From an uncultured Bacilli bacterium (GTDB taxonomy: Bacteria > Bacillota_I > Bacilli_A > RF39 > UBA660): 64,000 nt of DNA. The notes under the pieces were generated by a model. That model was not told the origin of the DNA and ran no database searches. It worked only from the letters and a program-made list of their open reading frames with translations. The position numbers were made by a program, and so were the translations under genes. Below are positions 11,647 to 22,662 of the stretch, piece after piece; the stretch's first letter is position 1, and every line of letters starts with the position of its first letter. Location of the stretch: contig CAKOON010000002.1 of the NCBI GenBank assembly GCA_934098565.1, forward strand, positions 162,032 through 226,031, in the 5' to 3' direction.

Positions 11647-14600
11647 ATGAAAAGAAGTATTACTGTCTTAGGTTGTTTAATTTTAGTTATTGTTTACTTA
11701 GCTTTTTTTCAAGTTCGAAAACTTGATACTATTGGTCTTGATGGCTATGTTTCTAAGAGTTCTATTGAAGATATTGCTAGAAACTTGAAGACTAGTAAAA
11801 ATATAAATATTTCTTTAGAAGCTGTAAGTTCTAATGACTCTTTATATAAGAATAGTAGCAGCTATTATATAGGTGAACAAAAAAAGACTAAAGTTTATTT
11901 AGATGTTCCTATTTATAATAAGGATAATTCTCGAGTTTTAAATTACTTTGAGAATAATTATATTAATGAAAGATATTATGATACCGGTAGTCTTTCTAAT
12001 ATTATAACAGCGGATAAGAATATATATAATACTAATGTTAATGAACGAATTGATGAAGATACTTATCTTTTTACTAAGCTTAAACAGAATTTATACTTAA
12101 ATAATGTTTTAATTTCTTTAAAGTTAGTTAATGAAGAAATTGAAATACCTGCTTATAGTATTATTTATTTTAATCAGGATTACCTTAATTACTATTATAG
12201 AGTTAATGATTCTTTAGTCTTAAAGAAAATTGATTATATTATGTTAGATAGTAAAGTTAATATCTTAGATAATACTATTAGTTATGAGGCTTTACTTACT
12301 AATTTGGGTTTATATAGTAAGATATCTAAGAATGATGATTATATAACGAAACCGGATACTCCGAGTTATGACGATATTAAAGATGATAATAAAAATTCTA
12401 GTGATAATGATTCTTCTTTTGACTTGATTATTAAAGATACGGATATTATTATTAACGAAGATCCTAGTTATGATAAAGATGGCACTGTTGAAAATTATAT
12501 TCGTCCCGAAGTTACTTTTGATGGTTTTTCAGGTAATGTCTATAGTGCTACCGGAAACTTAACTATTAGTGATCCGGCTAGTAGAATTATTACGAGTCCA
12601 ACTTTCGTCTTAAAGTATAAAGGAAAAACTTATTTACGAAAGAGTTTCTATAGTAATGGACAGATTAAATTAAGTGGTTTATTACCAAATGAGACTTTTG
12701 AAGTTGAGGGGTATTTTATCTTTAAAAATCAAAATAATGAAACAGTTAAAAGAACTTTTTATACGGGTGATATTAAAACTAATAATATTGAAAACTTAAA
12801 TCCCATTGGTTTAAAATATCAAATAAATAGTGTTTTTGCTAAGAAAGTATTGTTAGATGATTTAGAAATTGTTAATGACGCTTCAGATGAGGTTTTAAAT
12901 GGGTTAAAGACTATTACGGTTACTTTAAATAAGCAAGAATTTACTTTAAGTACAGATATTATTAATAAATTAAAGAATAAAAATAAAGTTAAGTATCAAA
13001 CTCCTGAAATTTTAGAATCAGATACTGATTATGATGGCACTATTAAAGCTTATGATGTTAGTGGTAATGAATTAGTAGTAAGTAATAATACTTTTAAAGC
13101 TAAAACTAGTAAAGAAGCGCCAACGGCTTATATTAATCATGTTGATAGTGATTTAACTTATTTTAAAGCTAAAATTAGTTTAAATAATAAAGATAATGTT
13201 GTTTTAAATAATTATCATTATGAAGTTTATGACTTAAATAATAATTTAATTACTGAAAAAGTTCTCGATGCTAGTAAAAGTAGTGAAGATATTGAAGTGG
13301 TTAACCTAGATTCTAATGAAGTCTATAAGATATATGTTATTGCTAGTTATGATTTAGAAGATGGTAATGGCACTATAAATAATAAAATCTTAGTAACAGC
13401 TCAAGTTGCAACCAAGCCAATAAGTGCTTTAGGGTATATGAAGTTTATTTTAAAACAAGAGAATGAAGACGATTCAACTCGTGATAGTGCTACTTATTCT
13501 TTAAAGATAAACAAAGAGAGTACCGATGAGAAGTTAATTGCGCTTTTAGATCGGGTTATTATTAAGGTAAAGAAAGATGATAAAGAGATTGATAGAATTA
13601 TTATTAGAGATGAGGATATTAATTCTTTAAAAAGTTTAGGAACGTATACTTTAAGTATAAAAGGATTGGATTCTTGTACTGATTATACTTTAGAATATTC
13701 AACTATTGAAAAGCAAATTGATAAAGAATATGAAATTAAAGCTGTTGCTAATATTACTAATTTTAAGACGGCTAGAACACCGGCATATGCTCTTATTACT
13801 AATCAGTTTACTAATGAATCTATAATCGATTTTGATATTAAAATTGTTGATCAAGATGGTGCTATTCAATCTAAACGTGCTTTAATTCAGATTCATGATG
13901 AATTAGGTAATTATGTTTTACTAAAAGAGTTGAAAATTAATAGTACTGAGGAACGTATAACTTTAAATAAGTTAAATAAAGATACTAATTATATTGTTGA
14001 TGTTATTGCTGAAGGATATAATGAAAAGTATACAACGGCAACTTATAAGACTAATAAACGTTTGGAAGGTTCAAGAAAGTTAGCTACAAAACTAGGGGTA
14101 TCTGGTTCGATTAGATTAGAAAACTTACTTAGTGTTGTTACTAGTCAAAATATTTTTAATTTAAGTTATGCTGATAATTTTCGCTTTGATGGTAGTTCTA
14201 GTCTTAATAAGATTGCAACTGATATTGATAATAAGAAAATAAATTTTTCAGCAATGAATGGTTATGCAAATTACTCTTATTATATTCCAGAATATAAAGA
14301 TACTCCTGTTATCGTTAAATTTAAGGCTAAATATGCTAATGGTTCGAATAATGGGGCTGCTTATTTAACTGTAGGAGCGGGAAATAGTTCAACTTATCCC
14401 TTAAATTTAACGAGTGAAGAAAAAGAGTATAGAATTGAATTGATTTCTGATAACGGTTATGTTGGTTTTGGAATTAGTGAAGAGAATGGGCGCAATAATA
14501 CAACTACTGTTGAAGTAAGTGATATGCAAATTATTCCCTACTTAAATTATAATGATGCGAGAACAAAAGAAATGTCTATATATGATAGGGAATATGTATT

Positions 14601-17600
14601 TAATGATACTACTATATTAACGGGTAATGATGGGATAGTAGAGCCTAACGGGGATATTGAAACTGGACATATTGGCGATGGTTATGCCAGAATTACTAAT
14701 ACTGTAACGCAAGAAGTTTATAATTATAGTTATACTGGTACGGTCCAAGAATTTAAGGTTCCTACCAGCGGAAATTATAAGATAGAAGTTTGGGGGGCCA
14801 GTGGCGGCGATGCTTATAATAATAAGTATTTACACGCTAATAGTCACGGTGGTCGTGGCGGCTATTCGGCGGGAACTGTTAATTTAAAAGAAAATACAAT
14901 CCTATATGTGGTCGTCGGTGGTCGCGGTAAATATGGTCCTAAATATGTTGACGGTGGCTTTAACGGCGGTGGTACGGGTGGTGCCAATAGTTCAGGTTCT
15001 GGCGGCGGGGCCACAGATGTTCGCTTAAAATCAGGAGTAGTAGAAACTGAATCGTTAAATAGTCGAATTATTGTTGCCGGTGGTGGCGGTGGCTCTGATG
15101 ATGCCGGTGGATGTTATGAAAATTGCTCTTTAAGTAATGATGGCTCTGGTGGCGCTGGCGGTGGTATAACAACTGATGGTGCTTATATCAATGGGGTTTT
15201 ACATACTCGTTATGCGTCCGGTCAATTGCCATTTACAACTAGTGATTTTACGGGTAATGTAGTTAATACGTCAAAATTAGGGATTGGTGAAAACGGAACG
15301 GCTACTGATACTGGTGGCGCTGGCGGTGGCTACTACGGTGGTGTTGCTTCTAAAGATAGTAATGGCGGTGCTAGTGGTGGTTCTTCCTTCATTTCCGGTC
15401 ATGCTGGTTGTATTTCTGTTAATTTTAAAGATAATTTACAAAAAGATGATACTTATACTAACTATGAAGAAAAATATCAATATCAAGGCATTTTTTATGT
15501 TAATGTTGTTGATAATAACTATGAACTTACAGGATCTCCCCAGATACCTAATGCTGACTTTTATATAGAAATTTTAAAGAGTGATGGTTCTAGTATTGGT
15601 AATTATCATTATTACTTAGATGATAATGAGACTATTGATCATCGAGTAGATGATATGATGGTAGCATATAACTTTGAAAAAGGGACTAATTATACTTTAA
15701 ATTTAAATATCTTTATGAATAATAGATATTATACAATTCATTCCCTTAACTTTACAACTGATGATCAAATAAGAACTATTAGAACTAAAGAAGAATTTTA
15801 TAATATGTCTTCAACAGGTAACTTCTTAATTGATAGTGATATGGATTTACGTTATTCTAATCGAACTATTTCTGGTGAATTTAATGGTAATATTGATTTT
15901 CAAGGTCATAAATTACTCCTTAATGTTAAGAATTCAGCTTCCAGAGTTTTCTCCGAGTTAGGTAAAGGTTGTGTAATAAAAAATATGGATATGCATATTT
16001 GGTATGATGAAGCTAGAAATCGTTATGATACACTAACCGATTGGAGTAGTGCTACTTTTTCAAATATTATGATTACTATCGAGCAAGCGGTTAGTACTCC
16101 GGCGGAACAAATATCTTTCTTAGTTCGGGTTAATAGAGGGACTGTAGATCATTTTATTGTTCATAATAAGGCTGAGATTAATACGACCAGGTATTTTGGG
16201 CTTATTAGTAATTATATTTATGGTACCGTTAAAAATGGCTATTTATACGGTTCTAGAATTAATGGTAATCATAACTCGGGCTTAGATGAAATTAAGTATA
16301 TTGGTGCTATCGGGGCTTATATGTCTGAGAGTGGCTATATTGAAAATGTTTATTCTTTAATTGATGTTGTTGGTTATGCTGATGATGATCGTCCTAATCA
16401 AGTTAGTGTTGGTAATTTAGTTGGCAGTGTATCAAGAGGTACTATTAATAATAGTTATTCATATAATGAAAATAATACTCGTAGTACGGCTTATGATGCC
16501 TCTGTTGGCTCTTATGATCAACTAAATACTAGTGAACTTTATTATGTTAGTCCTTTAAGATATAACAATGCTAAAACAACTAAAATCAGTAAAGTTGCTT
16601 TAACTAGTAGTGAATTTCAGAATAAGACTTTAAATAAAGATCATGCTTTTAATATTGATGATTTTGTGACTTATGGTTATTTTCCTCAATTAATTATGAA
16701 TGAAGTTATGCCAAAACAAGATTATATTAAACTACCTAGTGTAACTGATGCTGACTTATTAAGTGTAATTAGCACTGATGTTCTTTCTCAAGATAAAAAT
16801 GCTGCTGAAATTAGTATTTTATTACGTAATCCCGCCTTTGATAAGATAGAGGCAGTTAGTATTCAATATTTTGATTCTGCTGTAACGGAACAAATTGATA
16901 ATGCTGATGGCACTTCTTTAATTAAGGTAAAACTAACTAATCCTAGTCGTTATATATCAGCATATGGACTTAATTCTATTACAGCAACCAGTAAGGTAGG
17001 TAATACTTATACAACTGATTTTGCTTCGGGAACTGTAGTTTTAAATATTTCAATGTACCGTGAAGTTAATAGTGAACAAGAATGGTTAAATATGAAAAAC
17101 AATCCTAATGATAATTTTAAGTTAATGAAAGATTTGGACTTTACGGGTTTTACTAATCCTATTATTACAACTACGATGACAGGTAAAATTGATGGTAATA
17201 ATCATACAATTAGAAATATGATTGTAAATACTAGCGAAGGAATTGCTTTTAGAGTTTTCCAAGGCAGTTTATTTAATCTTTATTTTGAAGATGTTAAAAA
17301 AACTAATAATAGTGATGAATCAGGATTAATTGGTTACTTACAAAGTTCAGCGACTGTTAGAAATGTTCATATTAAAAATATTACCTTAATGCTTGGTTAT
17401 TATACTGGTGGTATAGCGGCTTTATCGAGATACAGTTCGAATATTCAGAATAGTAGTGTTACTAATTTGAAAATAATTGATCGTGCTAATGTAAATGGAA
17501 TGCGGGTTGGTGGTTTGGTCGGTCAAATGGAACAGTCAAATATCATGAATAGTTATGTTCAAGATTTACACTTTGATTTAGCTAATTCTAGTCAATTTTA

Positions 17601-20600
17601 TGCAGTTGGTGGGCTGGTTGGCTATAACAATTACGGTGTTATTGACTCTGCTTATACCACCGGCGAAATTAATACTACTTATCCTAACGCTGGCGGTATT
17701 GTTGGCTTGAACTATGGCCGAGTGGAGAATGTTATTAGTAATATTAGGTTAATATCAAGTCAAGTTTATGCTGGTGGTATCATTGGTAATGATGTTAATG
17801 ATAATGTTTCTAATACCTTATTTACTGGTGAATTATATACTTCAGTAGAAAATGAAATCCATAGAACTATTGGTAATAAAAACTTAAATAATCATAATTT
17901 CTATGCTTGGGCTAGTCAACGTATTAATGGGATTATTAGTAATAATGGAGCTTCTGAAGAATTACTTACTACTCAAGAATTAAATGATTCCAAAACCTAT
18001 TCAACTAAGATTAATATTGGCAATAACTTTTCTTATGATGATATTGGTAACAATAAATTACCGAAATTATATTATGATAACGTTAAAGAACTGTTACCTA
18101 ATCAGAATGATAATTATTTAAATATAACCGATGGTGTCCCTTTAAAAATTAAAGAAATAACTGCTAAAAAAGATTTAACTAGTGCCGATGTTAGTATTTT
18201 AGTTTCTAATGCCGACGTAAATCGATATAAAATAACTGGGGTTGCTATTGCTGATATTGAAGAATTTGGGGAAGGCGATGTAAAAATATACAATGAAGAT
18301 TCTGGTATAGCAGATACTTCCCTTATTAGAGTTACAATTCGTCCTAAATATTACCTAGATAGTTATCGAATTAGTACATTATACTATACTGAAGATGGAG
18401 TAAGTAAAGAAATTAATGTAGATTCGAAAATAGATGTAACTTTCTTTAGAACTATAAGTTCGGTTGAAGATTTTCAACAAATTAATACTAACTATTCAGA
18501 AAATTACACTTTAAATGCTGATTTAGATTTTAGTAATATTAAATCTTCTATTATCCGTAACGGAATTATGGTTAATCGCTTAGAGGGTAATGGTAATACA
18601 ATATCTAATTATGCAATTGATACAAATAACGGTTCTACATACATTTTTAAAGAAGTCAAAACTTATATGAAAAATATAAATTTTACGAATATTACAATGA
18701 ATTATACTGGTAGTAGCAGTGCTAGTGGGCTCGGTATTATTGGTACTGCATATGGAGAAATAGGTAATATTAATATTAATAATATGACCTTAAATGGTAA
18801 TAAAAAGGTTAATAGAGTAGGCTTTATTACAGATAGTTATGTTAATGATTATCGAGATATTAATTTTACAAGCATCAATATTTCCGGTACTCACAGGTTA
18901 GGGGCTTTATATGCTGAAGGAGATACTTATAATCTAACTGGTATTACTATTAGTGATGCCAATGTTGATGGCACTGGTGATTTTGTTGGTGGTCTTATTG
19001 GCTATAAACATAATAATTCTAGTCAAACGCATTTTTATATTACAGCTTCTGATGTTCATGTAACAACTTCTGGGGGTAATTACAGTGGGATAGTTTATGG
19101 ATATGGTGCCGCTATTAATGTTGAAGTAACTAATTCTTCTATAGCTGGTAACAATTTAGTGGGGGGTGTTTCTGGTCAACAAGACACTGACTCCGTTTAT
19201 AATAATTATTTAACTAATGTTACAATCAGTGGTAAGGCCAGTCAAATCGGTGGTATTTATGGTACTCATGATTCTCTTTATAATAGTTATGTAAAAGACT
19301 CTACTATTTCCGGGGGCACTAGTCAAGTAGGTGGTATCAGTGGTTATGGTGGCTGGTCAATTTATAATTGCTCCGTCATTAATACAACTATATCAGCGCC
19401 TAATGCCTCTTATGTTGGAGGTATTGAAGGCCTAAACTGGGATGGCAGTCGTTACAATAACTATGTTTATAAAACAACTATTACCGGTCGTACTTACGTA
19501 GGTGGTATTATTGGCCATAAAAATGGTACTCCTAATAGCAGTTATCATAATAATTTTGTTAATGCTAACATCAAAGCCCTTGGTAGTGGAGCTGGTGGTA
19601 TTCTTGGTAGTTATTCAAATGATTTAGAAGATGAAAATGTTCGCCGTGTCTCGATTTATAGTAACGTTGTTGCTAGCTCAACAATTACAGCTGAAGGTGA
19701 ATCGGGTGGTTTAATTGGTTATATGTATAAAGCTACTGACACTTCTCTAGGTTTAATACATCATAATATTGTGGTAGCTAATGTTAATACTACTGGTTCT
19801 AATAAGAAAAGTGGCATCATTGTTGGCTCTGGTGATCTTTTAATTAAAGGTTCAAAAAATATTTATGTTTATAGTAATTCTAAAATAAATAATATTTCTG
19901 CTCCTTCTACTGTTGTTGGCTTGAATGATACTATTACTTTTATGTCTTCAAATAATTTAAAAAATAATAGTCTTGTTAAATCTTATTTGAATTCATCTAG
20001 TTATTATAATTATTCTAATGTTGATAAAGGTTATTATCCTTATAATGGTGGTAAACTCGCTAATAGTTATCAAGTATTACTTCCAAGTGGTTCTATTAGT
20101 ACTTTTTCTAGCCGTATGTTAGTTAGAAGATTTACTCCTCTTCCTAATGTTACTGTCTATTCTAGTGGTATTAATACTTTAAACTTTGATTTTGATACTT
20201 TAGGAGGAAATATCACTATTAATGGTCATTCATATGATATTGATAGTAATACTATTTCTATTTATTATAACTATAATGAAGATATAACTTATGTGTTAGA
20301 TAATGGCTATGCTAAAAAGGAATATCATTTAAATAAAGAATCTTTAAGAAACACCATAAATACTTTAAATGATTATTATTATTATTTAGATAACGGTAAT
20401 ATTATTAGTAACAATGGTAATATAATTGGTAATTATGTTCATTTATATAATAATGAAGCCTTAAATAGTGAGGGTAATATTTATGATATAAATACTGGTG
20501 CTTTAAAGGAAGTTAATACTAGTAATTTTGACAAATTGAGTAAACCAGTAGAGATTGTTAATTATATTTATCGTGGTAGTAAGATTAATACTTATGGTAC

Positions 20601-21447
20601 TTATTCAACTATTGATAATAAAAAGATGGATAATCAAATATTTATTAAAGGTATTAATATGGCGATGATTAATACTAATTTAAATAACTTGAAAACTAAG
20701 GTTATAATAGATAATTATAATAATAAAAAAGTTTTAGTAACCTTGGTAGAAGACAAACTTACTTCTTTAATGAATGATATTAAGTTACCAAGTGATTTTA
20801 TTAATCAAGATATTATTGATATGACAACAAATATTAATGATGATAGTAGTATTATTCTTATTAAATATAGTGATAATACCTATTATGCTTTTGATTATAA
20901 GACTGGTAAAAGGTTAGAAATCGTTAGTTTAAATGCGGATAAACAAAAATCTAATATATCTATTATGTCTTTTATGAAGGATTATTTAACTAATAATAGT
21001 AAAAATAAGATGATTGTTAGTTTAGAAAAGTCCTATGAACGTACGAATGATTTTATAACTAATTTAGATACTGATAAAGTAATTAACTATACCGGTTATG
21101 ATTTTGATACTAATCAGGATAGTGCTAATAATACTTTGGCAACTAAGATTACTGATAATTATGCTGTTGCTTATAATCCTTTAAAAAGAGAATACGAAGT
21201 TTATAATATTCCTTATATAATTAGTAGTAGTGTATCTCAGGATAATGCTAGTACTAGTGTAAATGATGTCATTAATAAAACTGGTTCTTTCCAAAACAGT
21301 TTCATTAAGAAATATAAAGGTAAAGTTACTGATGATGTTAATGGTAAATATATTTTTATTATAATTATTATTGTAATTAGTATATCTTTATCCTTATTGG
21401 GTATTACATTAAAAAGTATTTATTACAAAAAGAAAAACTTCTCTTAA
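11647..21447 (+). CDS. 3266-residue double-anchored surface protein (FN3-like, Gly-rich and GLUG-type repeats)
   Basis: An N-terminal membrane helix lies at about residues 4-22 and a second at about 3234-3256, followed by the basic tail YYKKKNFS, so both ends appear membrane-held. Domains in order: juxtamembrane beta module (about 30-235), acidic linker, several FN3-like units (about 290-800), a carbohydrate-binding-like sandwich (about 840-970), a glycine-rich domain of the ALK/LTK Gly_rich type (about 1034-1254, several GGGGG and GGAGGG stretches), then a long beta-helical part (about 1380-2780) rich in GLUG motifs such as GGLVGYNNYG and GGIVGLNYG. About three large modules there each open with a 'F-x-x-h-N...L-x-x-D-h-D' line. 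Codons in the Gly-rich domain use GGC more than neighbours. AAAGGAG precedes the ATG. Inference: the main surface effector or binder of the cluster. Confidence 0.92.
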   Translation: MKRSITVLGCLILVIVYLAFFQVRKLDTIGLDGYVSKSSIEDIARNLKTSKNINISLEAVSSNDSLYKNSSSYYIGEQKKTKVYLDVPIYNKDNSRVLNYFENNYINERYYDTGSLSNIITADKNIYNTNVNERIDEDTYLFTKLKQNLYLNNVLISLKLVNEEIEIPAYSIIYFNQDYLNYYYRVNDSLVLKKIDYIMLDSKVNILDNTISYEALLTNLGLYSKISKNDDYITKPDTPSYDDIKDDNKNSSDNDSSFDLIIKDTDIIINEDPSYDKDGTVENYIRPEVTFDGFSGNVYSATGNLTISDPASRIITSPTFVLKYKGKTYLRKSFYSNGQIKLSGLLPNETFEVEGYFIFKNQNNETVKRTFYTGDIKTNNIENLNPIGLKYQINSVFAKKVLLDDLEIVNDASDEVLNGLKTITVTLNKQEFTLSTDIINKLKNKNKVKYQTPEILESDTDYDGTIKAYDVSGNELVVSNNTFKAKTSKEAPTAYINHVDSDLTYFKAKISLNNKDNVVLNNYHYEVYDLNNNLITEKVLDASKSSEDIEVVNLDSNEVYKIYVIASYDLEDGNGTINNKILVTAQVATKPISALGYMKFILKQENEDDSTRDSATYSLKINKESTDEKLIALLDRVIIKVKKDDKEIDRIIIRDEDINSLKSLGTYTLSIKGLDSCTDYTLEYSTIEKQIDKEYEIKAVANITNFKTARTPAYALITNQFTNESIIDFDIKIVDQDGAIQSKRALIQIHDELGNYVLLKELKINSTEERITLNKLNKDTNYIVDVIAEGYNEKYTTATYKTNKRLEGSRKLATKLGVSGSIRLENLLSVVTSQNIFNLSYADNFRFDGSSSLNKIATDIDNKKINFSAMNGYANYSYYIPEYKDTPVIVKFKAKYANGSNNGAAYLTVGAGNSSTYPLNLTSEEKEYRIELISDNGYVGFGISEENGRNNTTTVEVSDMQIIPYLNYNDARTKEMSIYDREYVFNDTTILTGNDGIVEPNGDIETGHIGDGYARITNTVTQEVYNYSYTGTVQEFKVPTSGNYKIEVWGASGGDAYNNKYLHANSHGGRGGYSAGTVNLKENTILYVVVGGRGKYGPKYVDGGFNGGGTGGANSSGSGGGATDVRLKSGVVETESLNSRIIVAGGGGGSDDAGGCYENCSLSNDGSGGAGGGITTDGAYINGVLHTRYASGQLPFTTSDFTGNVVNTSKLGIGENGTATDTGGAGGGYYGGVASKDSNGGASGGSSFISGHAGCISVNFKDNLQKDDTYTNYEEKYQYQGIFYVNVVDNNYELTGSPQIPNADFYIEILKSDGSSIGNYHYYLDDNETIDHRVDDMMVAYNFEKGTNYTLNLNIFMNNRYYTIHSLNFTTDDQIRTIRTKEEFYNMSSTGNFLIDSDMDLRYSNRTISGEFNGNIDFQGHKLLLNVKNSASRVFSELGKGCVIKNMDMHIWYDEARNRYDTLTDWSSATFSNIMITIEQAVSTPAEQISFLVRVNRGTVDHFIVHNKAEINTTRYFGLISNYIYGTVKNGYLYGSRINGNHNSGLDEIKYIGAIGAYMSESGYIENVYSLIDVVGYADDDRPNQVSVGNLVGSVSRGTINNSYSYNENNTRSTAYDASVGSYDQLNTSELYYVSPLRYNNAKTTKISKVALTSSEFQNKTLNKDHAFNIDDFVTYGYFPQLIMNEVMPKQDYIKLPSVTDADLLSVISTDVLSQDKNAAEISILLRNPAFDKIEAVSIQYFDSAVTEQIDNADGTSLIKVKLTNPSRYISAYGLNSITATSKVGNTYTTDFASGTVVLNISMYREVNSEQEWLNMKNNPNDNFKLMKDLDFTGFTNPIITTTMTGKIDGNNHTIRNMIVNTSEGIAFRVFQGSLFNLYFEDVKKTNNSDESGLIGYLQSSATVRNVHIKNITLMLGYYTGGIAALSRYSSNIQNSSVTNLKIIDRANVNGMRVGGLVGQMEQSNIMNSYVQDLHFDLANSSQFYAVGGLVGYNNYGVIDSAYTTGEINTTYPNAGGIVGLNYGRVENVISNIRLISSQVYAGGIIGNDVNDNVSNTLFTGELYTSVENEIHRTIGNKNLNNHNFYAWASQRINGIISNNGASEELLTTQELNDSKTYSTKINIGNNFSYDDIGNNKLPKLYYDNVKELLPNQNDNYLNITDGVPLKIKEITAKKDLTSADVSILVSNADVNRYKITGVAIADIEEFGEGDVKIYNEDSGIADTSLIRVTIRPKYYLDSYRISTLYYTEDGVSKEINVDSKIDVTFFRTISSVEDFQQINTNYSENYTLNADLDFSNIKSSIIRNGIMVNRLEGNGNTISNYAIDTNNGSTYIFKEVKTYMKNINFTNITMNYTGSSSASGLGIIGTAYGEIGNININNMTLNGNKKVNRVGFITDSYVNDYRDINFTSINISGTHRLGALYAEGDTYNLTGITISDANVDGTGDFVGGLIGYKHNNSSQTHFYITASDVHVTTSGGNYSGIVYGYGAAINVEVTNSSIAGNNLVGGVSGQQDTDSVYNNYLTNVTISGKASQIGGIYGTHDSLYNSYVKDSTISGGTSQVGGISGYGGWSIYNCSVINTTISAPNASYVGGIEGLNWDGSRYNNYVYKTTITGRTYVGGIIGHKNGTPNSSYHNNFVNANIKALGSGAGGILGSYSNDLEDENVRRVSIYSNVVASSTITAEGESGGLIGYMYKATDTSLGLIHHNIVVANVNTTGSNKKSGIIVGSGDLLIKGSKNIYVYSNSKINNISAPSTVVGLNDTITFMSSNNLKNNSLVKSYLNSSSYYNYSNVDKGYYPYNGGKLANSYQVLLPSGSISTFSSRMLVRRFTPLPNVTVYSSGINTLNFDFDTLGGNITINGHSYDIDSNTISIYYNYNEDITYVLDNGYAKKEYHLNKESLRNTINTLNDYYYYLDNGNIISNNGNIIGNYVHLYNNEALNSEGNIYDINTGALKEVNTSNFDKLSKPVEIVNYIYRGSKINTYGTYSTIDNKKMDNQIFIKGINMAMINTNLNNLKTKVIIDNYNNKKVLVTLVEDKLTSLMNDIKLPSDFINQDIIDMTTNINDDSSIILIKYSDNTYYAFDYKTGKRLEIVSLNADKQKSNISIMSFMKDYLTNNSKNKMIVSLEKSYERTNDFITNLDTDKVINYTGYDFDTNQDSANNTLATKITDNYAVAYNPLKREYEVYNIPYIISSSVSQDNASTSVNDVINKTGSFQNSFIKKYKGKVTDDVNGKYIFIIIIIVISISLSLLGITLKSIYYKKKNFS

Positions 21448-21460
21448 GGGGAAGTTTTTA
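21433..21460 (+). terminator. Terminator of the surface-machine cluster
   Basis: Stem AAAACTTC / GAAGTTTT with a T-rich tail, overlapping the last codons and stop of the giant gene. It marks the end of the F1-like cluster and the limit of resident DNA before the mobile element. Confidence 0.75.
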
Positions 21461-21635
21461 CTTTAAAATATACTTAATAATTTATGATCCAAATAAAAAA
21501 CAATCATTAAGATTGCTTAAATAAAATGGTGCGATAGTTAAGATAGTCCGAAACCATCACAGCAAATAAATAAACAATTTAATTCTATAACAATTATACC
21601 ATGACTTTTTCTAATTTGGTAAATTATTTTTATAA

Positions 21636-21680
21636 AAATGAAAAAGACCTAAGGCTTCTAAAGTTTCCTAGGCACTTTTC
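21636..21680 (-). ncRNA. Putative small hairpin RNA, copy downstream of the HEPN gene
   Basis: On the minus strand it reads GTGCCTAGG, a 12-base loop, then CCTTAGG-TC and a T run, i.e. a CCTAGG-type stem with terminator-like tail. It matches the copy at 22611-22650 at 38 of 40 positions. It has its own plausible promoter (21687-21716) and so would be made as a short RNA of about 45 nt. Function inferred from its pairing with the HEPN gene. Confidence 0.6.
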
Positions 21681-21686
21681 AATATT

Positions 21687-21716
21687 ATTATATGTTATGA
21701 ATTAATATTTATACAA
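21687..21716 (-). promoter_or_regulatory. Promoter for downstream hairpin RNA
   Basis: Minus strand: -35 TTGTAT (21711-21716) overlapping the last codons of the HEPN gene, 18-base spacer, -10 TATAAT (21687-21692). Transcription would begin a few bases before the hairpin. Confidence 0.55.
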
Positions 21717-22596
21717 TATAATAGTTCTTATCAAATCCCATTACTTTTAATACTTCATCAATAGTAATTGAAATTAAATTATCTTTTAATGTATCTAATT
21801 CTTTTGTAATTAAGCTTTTCATTTCAACTATTTGATCATTTTCTAATAATAATTCTAATGATCTAATTATTATATACATATTTGTATGTAATACTTTATC
21901 TGGTGATTTTTTAGTTTTATCTAATCTAATATAGAAAGTACTTCTATAAGTATATAATCTATCATCATGAGCTGCTATATTACGAACCGAAGTAAGATTA
22001 CCAAGAATATTTTTTAATATTCTATCATTTATATGAAATTGTTTACTTATCTCTTGTCTATCTTGTTGTTTCATTAAACCATAAAACTTACTAATAGTTC
22101 CTAGAGATAATATTTTAGTAACAACCCAAGGTGGGACAAATCCATATTTACTCATGTAATGAGTTATTGCATCATGTTTACCATTTCCTTTATCAATTTC
22201 ATTTTTTATTTCTTCAATTAACTTTTCTATGTGTTCTAAATTAGAATTATCATCTTTTAAATCAAAGTTATTTATATTTAAATAATCTTCTAATCCATAT
22301 TTTTCAGCAAATAGATTTGCAATTTTAGTTTTTATTACTGCTTCTATTTCAAGAATATATTTAAGCATTATTATTTTTAAATTTTTATCAAACTTATACA
22401 TTGCAAATATTTCTTCAAATGAAGCATTATCTTTATATTTTTCTCCTATTTTAAATATCCATTTATAGGAGTTTACTATTGAATAATAAGAATACTTTTC
22501 AATTAAATATTTAACGCTATTTTCATCTTTTATTGATACACCTTTTGAATTTAATATTTCAATTAATTCATTTGTTGATTTAAATTCTTTAGCCAT
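21709..22596 (-). CDS. Abi_2-family HEPN ribonuclease-like protein (AbiD/AbiF type)
   Basis: 295 residues, the usual Abi_2 length. The N-terminus follows the family pattern (L-I-E-I-L-x-S-K-G...Y-Y-S-I-V-N-S-Y, then MYKFDKNLK). The HEPN catalytic motif R-x4-H is at R205-H210 (SVRNIAAHDD). Ribosome site AAGGAGG lies 6 bases before the ATG. Known: Abi_2 proteins act in abortive infection, and AbiF-type members are HEPN RNases that occur with a structured non-coding RNA and have been linked to Cas13 ancestry. Here two nearly identical hairpin RNAs flank the gene. Inference: an RNA-cleaving toxin held in check by the small RNA. It is the last cargo gene of the mobile element. Confidence 0.88.
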   Translation of the reverse strand: MAKEFKSTNELIEILNSKGVSIKDENSVKYLIEKYSYYSIVNSYKWIFKIGEKYKDNASFEEIFAMYKFDKNLKIIMLKYILEIEAVIKTKIANLFAEKYGLEDYLNINNFDLKDDNSNLEHIEKLIEEIKNEIDKGNGKHDAITHYMSKYGFVPPWVVTKILSLGTISKFYGLMKQQDRQEISKQFHINDRILKNILGNLTSVRNIAAHDDRLYTYRSTFYIRLDKTKKSPDKVLHTNMYIIIRSLELLLENDQIVEMKSLITKELDTLKDNLISITIDEVLKVMGFDKNYYIV

Positions 22597-22610
22597 TTTT
22601 ACCTCCTTAT

Positions 22611-22656
22611 AAATGAAAAAGACCTAGGGCTTCAAAAGTTTCCTAGGCACATCTCG
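22611..22656 (-). ncRNA. Putative small hairpin RNA / leader upstream of the HEPN gene
   Basis: Minus strand reads GTGCCTAGG, loop AAACTTTTGAAG, CCCTAGGTC then five T, directly before the ribosome site of the HEPN gene. CCTAGG pairs with CCTAGG; the T run makes it a terminator, so transcripts would mostly stop here and give a short RNA, with some read-through into the toxin gene. 38 of 40 positions are shared with the copy at 21636-21675. Confidence 0.65.
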
Positions 22657-22662
22657 ATAAAT

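Noticed and set aside
15284..15568. Open frame inside the giant gene
   Set aside because: A shadow in the glycine-rich repeat; GGT/GGC-rich codons read as Val/Ala in another frame, and no ribosome site is present.
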